Source: Moringa oleifera (taxonomy: Eukaryota > Streptophyta > Magnoliopsida > Brassicales > Moringaceae). From it: a stretch of 64,000 nt of DNA. Shown here in pieces: positions 48,640-61,900 of the stretch. Positions within the stretch are counted from its first letter, which is position 1. Every line of letters begins with the position of its first letter. Under the pieces are notes generated by a model that was not told the DNA's origin, ran no database searches, and saw only the letters and a program-made list of their open reading frames with translations. Location of the stretch: positions 620,001 to 684,000 of the forward strand of contig JAJFZO010000799.1 of NCBI GenBank assembly GCA_021397835.1. Reading direction: 5' to 3'. The position numbers were made by a program, and so were the translations under genes.

Positions 48640-49180
48640 TAATTTAATATTAGTTAAATTTTAAATAGATAATTAATTAATTAATTAATTAATTGTATAG
48701 TAAATAATTAAATATTATTTAAATTTTAATTAATTTATTAGCTAGTTAGATGCTTGTAAAGTAATTAATCAAATGTTAATTAAATATTAACTATATATTA
48801 ATTAACTAATTAGTTATTAATCATTAATTTAAATTTTAATTAATTAATTTGATGCTCGTAAAGCAAATGATTAAATATTATTTAAGTTTTAATTAATTTA
48901 CTAGTGTTTGTAAAGAAATTAATTCGATATTAATTAATTGATTATGTATTAATTAACTAATTAGCTATTAATCATTTATTCAAATTTTAATTAATTAATT
49001 TGATGCTTGTAAAGTCAATAATTAAATTTTATTTAAATTTTAATTAATTTATTAGTGCTTGTAAAATAATTAATTAGATGTTAATTAATTGACTATGTAT
49101 TAATTAACTAACTAATTATAAATTATTTATTTAAATTTTAATTAATTTTTTGTTAGTTATATATTATTTATTTAATTATA
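48640..49180. repeat. AT-rich tandem array, period about 152 bp
   Basis: A little over three imperfect units rich in TTAATTAATT. Landmarks GATGCTTGTAAAG or GATGCTCGTAAAG recur near 48851 and 49002, and TAGTGTTTGTAAAG or similar recurs near 48750, 48902 and 49053. It lies before the Ulp1-like exons, probably in an intron. Confidence 0.78.
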
Positions 49181-49389
49181 TACTAACTAATCATTTGTTA
49201 TTTAGCTAATTAATTAATTGTATGCTAATTTAGTTAAATATATATTAATTACAAATGTCAATTAATTCATTAGAATTTTGATTATATGTAATTTATACAT
49301 AAATGTCTAATATAATTGTGTACGTATGTGTTTTGAATTTTTATCTGTTTATTATTGTTTGGCTATATCATATTTATATTTTTCTTATG

Positions 49390-50272
49390 CTTTTTGTTAT
49401 TTAAGTAAACTTTATAGAGATTCAGTTGTACTTGACTTGGAGAAATATTTTGTATTTGTTGATCAATCTATCCTATGGGATGTCTATAAGTATAAACACC
49501 CAAGTTTGTCACCTTGCCAATATAATGATGATCTATGTAACAAAAGAATAGTGATATTTTCAGATAACTTGAGGTAATAGTATTTGAAATTATTAATAGT
49601 TTAATTTGTTCATAATGTTTTTACATTTATTTTTAATAATGTAGGCATCACTGGATGTTGATGATTGTCGATCCTCGTCCTTTTGTGTACAACATTTTTT
49701 ATCCTTTGAATCATCATTCTCGTCAAGAAGTAGATCAACTTATGTCCACATAAGTGAAAATATTTCAATTTATATTAGTATGTATTAATTTTTACTCTTA
49801 AGATTATTGATTATTTTATATTGGTAGCTCTTTTAAATTGTTTGAAGTTATCAATGAATCAAGTGGTAGGTACATTCCTATGAGTTTGTTTGCTAAGTTA
49901 TATATATTTAAACCAATATATGATGTTAGTTTTATTTATTTTACAAAATATAACAATTAAAAATTTTTAATGTAGTATCCATATTAACCTTCAAATACTG
50001 AGTGTGAATATTATGTTATGAAATTTTTAAGGGAACATCATTGAAAAACGTGACAAAAATGTCCCATATATGAAAATAGTAAGTTTTTAAGCATTTGCTT
50101 TATGTAATTACTTTGGTAATTGATGTGCTTACAAGGAGTTTTAAGTGGATTAACTTTTTTTTTTTTTATAAATGTAGTTAGTGAATATAGATACTTACAC
50201 TCAGTCAGATACTAATGAAGTTAGAAAGGAGATCGAACAGTTTCTTTGGAGTGTCATATTAAAAAGTTGAAC
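49390..50272 (+). pseudogene. Ulp1-like protease remnant of CACTA (copy 2)
   Basis: Exon-like pieces of a C48-type protease domain. The first (about 49400-49574) contains YVFVDQ-like KYFVFVDQSILWDVYKYKHP and CNKRIVIFSDNLR. The second (about 49645-49755) reads ASLD or, in the shifted frame, HHWMLMIVDPRPFVYNIF and HSRQEVDQLMS, keeping the His-Trp pair. The third (about 49977-50035) has PSNTECEYYVMKFLREH with the catalytic Cys, but the preceding Gln codon is TAA and Gly after Cys is Glu. The fourth (about 50184-50270) reads IDTYTQSDTNEVRKEIEQFL. Comparison with copy 1 shows Trp kept here and lost there, and Gln kept there and lost here. Confidence 0.78.
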
Positions 50273-50905
50273 CTTGAAGATTTTTGCAGACATGAACGTT
50301 ATTGAATTTACATAGTTAAATTTTTAGGATTGTGTATGATAATATGTATTGTACATATGGAGTTCAGTTATGACATCAAGTTTCTTTTTTTCATCTTTCA
50401 TTACTTTTTGGATTGGATTATGTTGAAGTGTTTTTAAACATTACAGAAGTAATGATGGTTTGAGTGAGAATGGTGTTGAAGAGTATTGAAAGAAAAAGTT
50501 GTTTCATTGAAGTGTTAGTATTGAATTGTGTTAACATATACAAGATAAAGATATGTAGTTGATGTGGAAGAGATGAAGAATTTTTTATATGCAGTCTATT
50601 AGAACTGCCATTAAAGTCCTCACCATTTAATGATAATTCTTTTAAAATTAAAGGGAAAGTCTTTAATGGCAGTCTTAAAAGAACTATCATTAAAGGCCCT
50701 CCTTTTTTAATGACAGTTGTGTTAAAATTATCCTTAAAGACTCTCTTTTTAACACTAGTTTTAAAAGAACTATCATTAAAAGAGGGCATTAAAAAGGAGT
50801 TTTAATGATAGTTTTCAAGAAATGTTGTTAATAAAACTCTCCCCTCTTTATTATCATTAAAGTCCTTTTTAACTGTCATTAAATCTCTTATTTGTAGTAG
50901 TGGCA

Positions 50906-51747
50906 GTATGATGATTAGCCCTTCTCATATTACTCGAAGCCTTCGTAAACTCATTATCGAGTTCTACCGTACTAAAGGTTAGTGTGAGAAGATCCTTATG
51001 CCGGTGAATATTGCTTCTAGTGATAGGTAAATAAAAAAATAAAAAACCATTTCTTTATTTTCAACACATTGGATAGATGAAAAGATCTATGTCCATCCCC
51101 AACTTTCTTTTAGTCCTCATTGACAAATTTAGGCTTTCTCTATTGGGAGTCATCAAAGGAGAATAGACATATGTTGATTCAATAAGCTAAGGAAAAAGAA
51201 AGAACCACTACTTGGTTTTGACATTCAAGCAAGCCATCCTGCCAAACATCGATGCAAAGGTTAGATTTCACCACCTTTATCACCTAACTAGTCCTATTTG
51301 ATCTAAAAAATCTAGCTTGAAAACTATATCTCCCTCAAAAAATGCTCTACCTTAAAGCCCCTTTCATATTTTAGGCAAGCTTGCATGCCCTCACTCCTAA
51401 CAAGTTGCTGGTCAAGATCATGAAACTAACACTCGAAAAGTAAGTAAGTTGGTCTTTCTTTAATCATAAGGATAATCATTCTTATTGGACGAGGGGCGAC
51501 CAGTTCGAGGCCGCGATTGATAATGGCATAACTAGAAGAGGGGTAAAGGTGGCAAGGTTACATGCTAGGTAGTGCAGCACATCTCTTTTGAGTACAATCA
51601 CGATGTGAGAGGCTAAGTCAGCCAACCAATACAATAGGTCAGGGTCGGGCTAGTAATAGGTTTGAATCTTGTCGCTTTTCTTATGGATCTTCTTGTCGTT
51701 ATCGGATGATAGGAATAACGAAACAAAATTTTGGAAATGATCACAAA
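50906..51747. other. NUMT block upstream of ccmFN copy 2
   Basis: Flank of the CACTA insertion, collinear with 2714-3511. No gene was recognised. The frame ITRSLRKLIIEFYRTK is also visible here but is interrupted just afterwards. Confidence 0.5.
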
Positions 51748-53305
51748 ATTTCAATATATGAATTATCCTATTACAATGTAGTAGTCACTAATGCACCTTT
51801 GTTTTATCAAATCTCAAGGACATGGTCCAATCATGAGGGTAGTATTTTATTATGGTGTCAGATCCTAAATTTTTATGAACATTTTCTTTGTTATCTTGGT
51901 TGACCCCAAAGGCATAATGTCTTAAAATAAGGAGGCCATAGAGAAAATTTTTTAATTTTTTTTCTTAAATTTTGTGAAGAATTCCATTCTCTCACTCTCA
52001 TTCATTGTGAGTAAAAAAGTGAGGTTGCACCCCAGTTATACGCTCCCTTCGTTCTACAAACCATTATTGATTTTGAACTTTGTTCGTGAAGGAACTGAAC
52101 TTTTGATGGACCAGCCCTTTATTTTGTGTCGCTTTACCCTAAAAGGAAAATGAGCTTTGTTTTTTGGACACTAAATGCTCTCATGGTTCGTGAAAAGGAA
52201 AAAAGACTTATCCATTGTTGCATCTACCATGAGATGATAAAGAGAGAGCTTCGTCTATCGATGAACAGCAAATTGATGAAGCCCTTGGCATTACTTTGTT
52301 TTTCTTTCCTTTCCTATCGGTGAGTTCTGATCGTTTTGCTCTAAATTTCTTCGTTTGGACCGAACTAGTTGCAGAATCAAATCTTGTTTCATAGGATCCT
52401 ATATCAACTATACATCCTCATTACATTTATGCTGGGGATGTTGCCACTGGTATGGGTTTTGGCTTATATAAATCAAAAATGATGAATGGGATTATGGCAC
52501 TTATCGCTATTGTGGATGGATGTTGTCAAAAAGAAAGGAACACTGCTCCGATCTGCTGGATACTCGGATGCCATATAACAAGCAAGCTTTTAACCCTTAC
52601 CATACTCTATTGTTACTTAACAATAACAACCCGCTCATACTACTTCGACGCTGCATTTTCGCCTTTTTTTTTGCTTTAGAGAAGAGCACTAGTGGACACG
52701 TGGAGGGAGCAGGTGAAGCGTGTCATTTGTAATGGAAAGAAAAATACTACTACTTTGCTTTTTTATTGGACGGCAAGCGCGAATATAGTGGTCTTTGACC
52801 AGGACCAAGAACCAATTCGAATTTTGATCTTGAGAAGTTAGTGCTTTTTAACCATAGGCATCTTGCTAGGAATTTAGTGGGCTCATCATGAATTAGGTCG
52901 AGGTGGTTGGTGGTTTCTAGATCCCGCAAAAAAAAAAAAAAAACTTCTTTTATGCCTTGAATAACAGCCACAATTGGTATTCATTCAGTAATTCTACCCC
53001 TTCTTCATTCTTGGACTTCAGTTTCCTAATGTTTTGACTTTTCCATGCTATATCTTAGGAACCTTTTCAATATGGTTCGGATTACTAGCTCCCATTCAAA
53101 AGTTTTGTAGCAGACGATACACAAGAAATCTTTTTATGGCAGTTCTTCGTTCTAATGACCAGCATATCTATGATTTTTTTCTCCCAGATAAAGCAACATG
53201 CATTTGTCCGTAGAACCTATAAAAAGGTGATGGTTGTGACACGAAGTACTCTTGTACACCTATGTCACTCAGCTCACACAAAACCCCACCCCATTATGTT
53301 ATGAA
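51748..53305 (+). pseudogene. ccmFN: ccmFN pseudogene, copy 2 (mitochondrial origin)
   Basis: The same heme-lyase subunit as copy 1. The start codon has become ATT (ATT TCA ATA TAT GAA). A 143-bp deletion between two ATTAC words joins [10 protein letters not shown] directly to [19 protein letters not shown]. Unlike copy 1 the middle of the gene is present: LYPKRKMSF (52129 onwards), the DEQQIDGALG-equivalent region, the MLGMLP/YAGDVA-equivalent region and RSAGYSDA. The WWD region (about 52870-52960) is badly hit, with a 16-base A run at 52928-52943 replacing coding sequence. The C-terminal part (53090-53305) reads FLWQFFVLMTSISMIFFSQI and RRTYKKVMVVTRSTLVHL. It is non-functional. Together the two copies span the whole gene. 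Confidence 0.93.
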
Positions 53306-56300
53306 AAAATTAAACTTATTGTTGGGCTGGTTATTCAAAGTTAGCAATTGGTTGCTAGATTTTGTCCCGCAAGTAAAAGAAGATTGCTTTGAGCGTTACT
53401 GTGGCATGGCTAAATGTAAAGCAATCCACCCCTACAACCTTTAATTAGTAAATTATTTAGAACTTTGGAAGATGGTCAAGGTAGCTTGCTTCTAAAGCAC
53501 TGCACTAGATGCGCATGTAGTTGTAATAGTTAGCTCATTGCTACTTTTATCTTTAGAATAAGACCTAAGAGGTCTCTGAACAATGTTAAAAGTTTTGAGG
53601 CGTACGAAAGCAAGTAGTTTTGGGGAAATACTGATTTATCTATAATATAGAGTAAAAAAGTTTGATTGGCAGACTAGAAGATAAAAGCAAGTAGCAATAT
53701 AAAGTGCCTTAACCTACTCGCTGGGGACATAAGAGTTGACATGTGCTGAGACAGCAACCCAAGCCAGCTAAGCCTTTGATTTTTATTTAAGTCAGAGAAG
53801 ACTTTCAAGAATATGTAGACTAACTCCTTTCAATTTCTACTACTAATGAATTAGAGGGGTAGCAGATGCTCCGAGTCTGGACTCAAAAATGAAAGTAAGA
53901 TAGTCAAAGGTAAACCTTTGGTGCATGATGAGTCAAATGTCAAAGTCACAGATGAGTTTGATGAAGAAAGACATTAGTGTGATCAGTCGGTGAAATCTTT
54001 CCCACAGGGAGCAATATCAAAGGTGTATTAAAGGAGACACCTTTTATACATGGACCCACTGCTTTCATACCTAAAGAAAGATCATGACTAAATTCTTGAT
54101 ATGATCATGCAGTAATTGTTAGGTCTTCTGCAGATCATGAAATAAACCTTACTAGAGTGAGCCACTTCGATCGGTGTAGTTGTGAGTCTTAGGTGGCTTA
54201 GTGAATGCTTAAAGGATGAGACCTTAGAATGAGAATTCGACCATATCTAAGGGAGTAAGCCTTATAGTAAATGGGGAAGGTAAGAAAGACTGATCTAGGG
54301 AAGGTACACTAAGCAAGGTGGCTAGCTTTATCCAACTGGGTATTGGCCCAGCTTCTATACCTTCTTCTTAGTCTTCGGCTTTCACTAGATTCACTACTTT
54401 AAGTGAAGGAACTCAAGAGGAAGAATCTAATATTGAAGGCTTGGGGGAGAAAAAATAACAATGCCATCGATTTACTATTGGAGTATGGGCATTAAGAGAT
54501 TAAGACTTAGGGCATGGCATTAGATTAGGGAAATGCTTTTTTAAACGGATCTGAAGAAGAAGTTGCAATTTTCATGCTTTTAATGGCCAGAAGGAAGGGG
54601 AGGAGCTCATCCTCGGTTATATTAAGGTTAGGAGTTTTATTGTTAGCAAGATCCCCAACTATTGAATTTGTTGTCATCGATGGGGCTACTTCTTCTTTCA
54701 AAATGGGAAGAATAGCATAATCAAATAGGCTAACTCGGTAGCTTTTTTTTTTCATCTTTGAGGAAAAGAGCAGTAGGATTAGAAAAAGGCCTAATTGCTA
54801 TAAAAGAAATAGAGATTATTTCAGCTATTGGAGTAAAAGGAGAAGGGCTGAGAGCCGATTAAACAAGGGATAGGTGCTAGTGGAATGCTTTTTGAGACTT
54901 CTCTAGCTCAATGAAAATTTCTTTAAGCCAAATCCCACATCCAAGATTTAGATTCTGATTCTACTTTTGCTTTCTAAAGGAAAGAGGTCACCAAACAAAA
55001 AAGGAGGTTTTTGCTTGCTTTTCGTGTTAGAGATGCTAGTCTTTCTATAATAACTGTTTTGCAGATGTTTTCAAGAACAAAAGAAGAAGGTATTCTTTCA
55101 TCAGCTCTTTTGGCTATTTGCTTGCGATAAAGAAAGAGTGAATTAACCTAAGCCAAGTAGTTTGGCTAAGCTAGAAAGAAAGAGCTAGATCCTTTTTGAG
55201 AGGAAATGCAGCAATTTCCTAATTGAACCTGGCACAAGGTCAATGATTTAGCTCAAGGCTCAAGGATCAAGGTATAAAGGCTATTATTCTTTTTTCTTAA
55301 TAGCATTGGTCTCACTCTAGCTCTAAAAGGGCAACTTGATGGCAGCTATGCTGCTTTGTTTGAGAGAATTGGAATGGAACTAGTTGGGTTCACTAGCTTT
55401 TTCTTTTGTGATGAATTCATTTTAGACAAAAGAAGGTGGTCGTGATAGGGAAAGGCCTTACCTTATTACTAAGAAGGAGAATAGAAAAAGATAAAATGGG
55501 CCAAATCATCTACTAAAGAAGAAGCTCTCAAGGAATCAATCTAAACTAGATGAGATGGCAGTGCCATTAAACTAGCTCCCAGAACATGTTTAAGAGATGA
55601 GGATCTAGGTAGTGATGTCACCCTCGGGGGAAGAATCATTCCATTCACTTAAAAAACTGTTAAGAAGAATAACTTTTTTCTTGCTTAATTATGGCAAAAA
55701 ATGAAAAAAAGATGAAGTAAACTACAGAGAGGGGTAGAAGGGAATAAATGGTAGCATGGCTTGAATAATAACTCTCCTCTCCTTGCATTAGTAGTGTCGA
55801 TAGTAAGCTTTCGAATAGAGAGAATGCTTTCAGGTAGGGTAGTATGCTTGATGATAGTCAACATGCTTCGTCGGTATCGGTCTTATTCAAATGCTTTTCA
55901 TAGTAGATTCTTTAAAGGAATTGATCAACTAAAGGAAGAATTCTTGCTTGACAAAGAAGTCACTAAGGACTCGAGAAAGCCAAAATGCTAGATTTATCTT
56001 TGCCAACAAGAGGAATCGATTTAGTAGCTTTTGATCAAAGGCATAGTAGAGAAAGGCAAGACAGTTAGGCATTCTTGAAGTTGAAATAGATCCTAGACAA
56101 AATAAATACGAGTTAGGTTATGACAAAGAAGGAGGTAGGTTACGAAAATTGTCGTAATCTATAATGAAATAGAGAAGTTTTTCACTGCTTAGGAAGTTCA
56201 AATTTTTTTGTGGTTAGCTTAATAGGACAAGTTATTGACGAAAAAAGCAAGGCTGATCTATATATCATGACAGTAGCTATAATTCTTGTGGGCATGATGC

Positions 56301-58900
56301 TGGGGGATTGTGCAAGGGCAAAACATAGGTTAGAGTGGGTAGATAACTTAGTTCAATAGTGCTTCTTCCCTTTTTTATATTGGATTAACTCTAAAGTTTT
56401 TGGGCAACTTAAAGGTAAGAAAATGGTAACTAACTGCAATTTTATTTTAGGTGACCTACTTGGATTTTAGCTTTATGTTTAGAGGAAGAAGCTTTTATTC
56501 GATCTAGGTGTTTCGGATTCGAGTAACCAGCTCCCAAACCTTTTTAGTTAAAGTTGAGCTTTGTGGAATCTTTTCCATTCCATTAATTGAATTATTTGGA
56601 AATGCGAATTTGGCTCACTGTCCTATTGATAGACATTGACCAGTTGTTTTTCTTTGTTCTCATCTTAAGGTTGATCAAGGCAAATCTATCGAAAGAGCAC
56701 TTAAATTCCACTAATTGACTTGTTCGTCATGCTATCAAATGATGTCAATGAAATCTTGAACACTTATCTATCTCTTAGGGACCCAATCAATCGGCTATGA
56801 AAGAAGGTTTTTCTATATTGAAATAAGGCATGCCTTTTCTTCTCTACTGTACATTGGTACTAGAGATTCAAATCATTTTCATTTTGCATTTATGCCAGTA
56901 AAGTTTAGGTCTTCCTATTCTTGGTTGAAGGAATCGATTATAATCGCTAACTTTACCTGGATTCTGAAATACATGACTGTCGAAGTTGTGCCTCCATAAA
57001 TGGCGTTCTCTTTCTTCGAGGTGGATTTAAACCTAAAGACAAGATTCAAATGTGCAACTTTTAGGTCAAGCAAAGAAAACCTATAAGCTTGGTCTTATTA
57101 CCTTTATCAGTAGGCCAAGGAGGGGTAAGTGTTAAAGAAATAGTTTAATCTTGACCTGCAGACAAACTTAAGGGTTTTCTTTATGATATTAAAGTATTGG
57201 TGTTAGGGTTAAGAGTCAAAAGAAGCCCATAAAGAGTAGCTTTTACTCATAGTCTTATTAATTTCTTTAATTCATTTAAGAGTTCAAAGAGAAAAAAACC
57301 AATTAAGATTTACCTGTGGACAAACTAAATTAATTTCTTTATGCTTATTATATGTTAGGGTTAAGAGTGAAAAGAGAATATTCTTACTAGGACTTTAGGT
57401 TCTTTAAGAGGCATCTCTTACATCTCTAACTTATTATCCAGACTCTTAAGGCATGTGAAAGTAGAATGGGCTATTTAATTTTTTATGCAGAGGCTAGTAC
57501 AGTACGTTGGCTAGTAACTCTTACAGTGGGTCAGCAAGGATGCAGTTACCAACACTACTTTGTTCTATGGAAAGAACCAACTTAAAAGAAGGAAACACTT
57601 GCTCCTTGAGGATGATTGTTTAACTAGCTAGGAAACTTTCTCATAAAGAATATGACCACCTAGAGATGTAACCTATTCCCATCTAGGGAAAGACCATTAT
57701 TTACCCGATTATTTTCCTTCTTCCATGAGGCACAGGAAGTGCTTCGATTGGGCATGCTTTCTCATGCTACTATTACACATCCTATGACTCTTACCTTCCT
57801 TTTGGTAAGTCAGAACTCGGTGGAGGATTAGAGAATCCATTCTTTACAATAAGGCTAGCAGTATCTGTTTCTGTATCAGCTTTACCTGTCGAATGGGCTT
57901 TTTCATTGAGTAAATGTCTCAAGGGAACAAAGTAGACAAAAATCTATTTTTTTTTTGGGTAAAAACTATCGCTTCTTTAAGGAGCTCCCCACCACTTTAT
58001 CTCTATAGGTAGCTTCCATCATCTATTCCTCTAGTAGATCCATTTCTTGTTTTTCACTCCTTATCATTAGAGTTTGGTCCTTGCTGTTTTCAGTCATGTC
58101 CATTTCTTTGCTTTCTTACTTTCTCTCTATGCCTTCATGGCTCATCTCTCGCCTCCAAACAAGGTATGGCACATAATTATCTTTTTCTGGTTCTTAACTT
58201 TGTGTATTTCTTAGTTAGAAAGGAGGATAGGTGCCTTCCACGCTCGGTTAGAAAGGGAAAGGCTCTTCACCATACATAGCATCCTCATTATCCTTTCTTT
58301 ATGTCTTTTACCCCGTAAGGCTTTGCTTCTCCGCATCGAGGTTATAAGAGTTGAACCCTTTTTCGCATAAGTCAAATTTCTCTTCATATACCATACCAAA
58401 AATTCTGCTTCATTGCTTTTCTACTTCGCTGTATAAGATGAGTTTCAGTATATTAAGAAAAAGCTTGCTGAAGCGCTGGAATAATTTTTACTTCTAGCAC
58501 TGTTCAAAAACCATTCTTCAACCATAGTAGACTAATTCTGTCTACATTTAATGAGCCTAACAGTTCTAGGTGAATTTCCTTTATTGCTCCTTACTCTATG
58601 GATTATGGAAACTCTTCCCAGTGCTAAGAACTAGGATCAGAAGGAAAGTCTCAAACCTTTAGTATGAAAGTAGGTTATGCTTCCCAAAGAGAAAGAAATG
58701 GTTTCATATAAAGGCTTCACCCCAGTTATCTTTATTTAAATTGGCCTTACTTAGGCTAAGTTCAAGCAAAGATCAGTCCTTTAAGCTAAAAGCTTAAGTG
58801 ATCAACTAGAAGATACCACCTTCCCCAATGAAACTTCTTTCCTCAAAGCAGTAATTGAAAGAGAAAAGATCAGGTATCCTTGAAAACCTGAAATGGATTC
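53306..58900. other. Unassigned NUMT block in duplication copy 2
   Basis: Collinear with 4556-9508. It holds about 0.2 kb (57313-57525) and about 0.5 kb (57617-58139) that are missing from copy 1. No gene was recognised. Frames open in one copy are closed in the other. Confidence 0.55.
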
Positions 58901-61900
58901 ATGAACAATAGATAAAAAATATACTCAAGATACCATTTAAACAACCATTGAATTACCTGAGAGTGATTTCACTGCAGAAGAGCTTGATTCATTGGCTGAC
59001 TTCAGAGAAGATTAAGAATCAAGTATGGAAGGAAGTGAAGGTTAAGCAAGCTTGCTTTAAGGGCTAGGCTTTCTCTCTTCTTCGGCTTGACGATATGACA
59101 GAGATGGGCCCTTAAGCCTGGGCTTTCGTCTTGAAAGCCTAGAGCCGGATATGGACTTAATTGTTGGTTGGATCTTCCTTGATATTTCCACTTTACTTTG
59201 ATGAAGGCTTTTACCTTTGATATGGACTTTTTTGCTTTTTATCTCAAAGAGGATCTAAGCTAACATAAGTTAAATAGTGCTTTTTTCTTCCTCAACCCAA
59301 ATAGTAACAGTAAAGCGTGGAAATTTTAGGGCTTAGCTTAAGCATCTTCCTAATCTAATGCCATGCCCAACCAATGCTGAATCTAAGATCTGGTTTACTC
59401 TTGAAGGCTAAAGCTAGTCTTCTTCCCACTGACCATTACTAATATGATAAGCCGAACCACTACTAGTAGTCCTTCTTTCAATAGATAAAGGTTTAATAGC
59501 TACTGATTCTGTAAGAGCTTGTTTTGTCGCAGCTTCTTCAATTGAACCTTCATCAGGGAAGTAAGTAAGGTAGTAAAAATAGACCTATTAGGCCTTGAGA
59601 TAGGTTTAAACTCCTTTCCTCTCATTACTCTCTTTGGCTCTACCTATAAGAGGCCTATAGAGGGAGAATTTTCACTACAAAAGCTTCTCGGTCTCTACGA
59701 TTACTTAACTTAAAAAAGTGACCTCTTTTCTTTCATCTATGAGAAAATATGTATTCATTCATGGAACTAACACTCCATTTTTTCTTTTGGGCTTAGTCTA
59801 GACCATGGGAAGACACTTTAGTCATTGATATCCATATTGAAAAGCGGGTGTACCTATAAAACCAAATAAAAGCGCTATACCCTGGTCCTTTACTTTAATC
59901 AATAAGGTTGCTATCCTTGCTAACCTTTTTTGCCAAGGAAAGAAGTCCAATAGTAGTTGATCTTAGCTTTGAGCACTTATTCCTTTTGTTCCCAGTTACC
60001 TTTCAGAGTGATCGCAAGCTTTGGAATTAGAGCTTTTTCAAGCATTCCTATAGTAAGAAGGTCAAGCGAAGCCAATCCATCTCTGTTAATGAATGCTCCT
60101 ACTCCTAATGGTTCTATATCCAATTCCCTAAGGATAAGGAAGAAGGAAAAAGAATGAGATAACAGCTACAAAGAGTGATAAGAGCCACACCACAAAAAGC
60201 TAAAAGGAGTCGAGGTCTACTACTTTATGTACGCTGGCACCAAAGCAAAGGGCACAATAGACAAGGTGCCCATATAAAGGCCAAGCTTAGTCAGATGGAG
60301 AGAGTGGCTCATCCATCTTTTCTTCTTTTAGAAAAGTCTAGTAGGGAGTGCAATCCGTACTTCTTCTCCTAGTGAGTTAAGCGCGTAAACAGTCACTTAA
60401 ACAATCTTTTTGTGCCGATTCGTTAAGAATGAAAGCGACCTACGTACTAGATTCACTAGCATGTGCCAACTATCCCATTTCCCTATTTCTTGCTTTTCCA
60501 TCCCTCCTTATGGGTTAATATTGAACGGTCTTTGATGCATCTTGCAAAGCCATAGGAACAAAGTTAGAACTCTTTATTTGAAAAATGGATCGTGCGTTTG
60601 ATTTTGCTAGTACGAGGCATTCCTAATAGTCACCAGTCAACTTTGACTTCGCTATCGGAAGCTGAAAGTGACCAAATGTGCTTTTAAGTCAAAGTGAGTT
60701 ACAAAGCTACTGCCTTGAAGTGAGTGAGTGAAGACTACGCTTTTTCCTTTTTACCAACCCATTCCCATCCTATCAATTGCAGCTATGGTAGTTATTAAAA
60801 CTTAGCTAGGCTTCCAAAGGGGTGAGAAGATTCAAAAGAAAAGCGTTGAGTAGTAGGAAAGGAACGAAAAATCCATTTCATCTTAAGCCTGATCCCATGC
60901 TTCTTCGAAAGTACGTTGATGACCTGGATCCCTCTTTTAAATGTTGTAGGGAGCATTTGGTCGAGTAGCAGTCAGTAAGCAAAAAAGGAGTCAAAGGTGA
61001 ATATATGTTTACCATGCCTCTTTAGTCAATGCTTTAGCTTTTGTCTCTTTTGCCCTTTTCTGTGACCAGTTTTGTATGTTAGTGCGGGCTATGCCTTTAC
61101 CTTATTTGAGAAAAAGACATTCTATAACCATAACCATTCCATGTATGCTAAAAAAGGTGGTTATATGCATCTTAATAGCTTTCTTGCCTTCAAACTAGAC
61201 CCTATTGGGGAAAAGCCCACTCCGTCCGTAAGACAAACTAAAGAAGGCTGACTTGACTAGGAAGCCATTACTGTATTAGTAAAAGCACCTATCGCGCTGG
61301 GGCACAATTTCTGTGAGACAATCGTACAACCCATAACATGGAAAGAGAAGAATGTGACCATCGAGTTTCTTCAATGAGCCCCACCCTGGGTCTTTCTTAG
61401 TGAGGTTGGTTCTCTCGTGGTAAGCTCTAACTATTGGCTTGGCTAGGCTGGTCTCCTATTAAACATGGTAGCCCTACCTATCACTCACTAAAACTCGAGA
61501 ATCCTTCAGTTTTTACGAGTAACAAGTCCTCTGTCACCAATCTCAGTTAATTGAATTTGATTTAGCTTGATCAGTTCAGACTTTCCTTTTTTACTATTTT
61601 TTTTATTATTGTTTTTGATGTCTAAAAGATGATAAAAACAGGTAGGCCTAAGAAAGGTCTCTTCCTCTTCTTTAATGGATGGAAAGATATGAAATAAAAA
61701 GGATGTTGAATGAGTTGAAAGATGGTAAAAACCCGACTGCCTTGTAAGAAATTCAATCTCAACTTTATTGGCTCCATCACGAAAACTAGCAGTAGCCTCT
61801 CTAATCCAATTCCATTCCATAGGGATGCCAAGAAATAATGATGACCAATTCTTCTTCTCAGATACTACCTGAACCACTTGATTGACCAATGGCTTTTTAA

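Larger units (their letters stand above)
47711..50902 (+). mobile_element. CACTA element, deletion derivative of 3.2 kb
   Basis: The left end CACTATTACAAAAA and right end TTTGTAGTAGTG are inverted repeats of the CACTACTACAAA type, flanked by the 3-bp target duplication GCA (47708-47710 and 50903-50905). Subterminal regions (47740-48030 and 50590-50880) carry palindromes of TTTAATGACAGTTCT and its complement. The interior keeps an AT-rich tandem array and the Ulp1-like part of the second gene but has no TNP2 transposase. The right portion from 49544 is duplicated at 1322-2713. Confidence 0.93.
49544..58900 (+). repeat. Segmental duplication, copy 2
   Basis: Collinear with 1322-9508. This copy has the complete CACTA element at its left side, so it is in the original position; copy 1 is the derived one. 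It has its own losses, including 143 bp of ccmFN and a stretch near 56495 that copy 1 keeps. Confidence 0.93.

Noticed and set aside
61506..61889. Minus-strand frame of 127 codons
   Set aside because: No similarity to a known family could be recognised, and it lies in a block without other support for genes.
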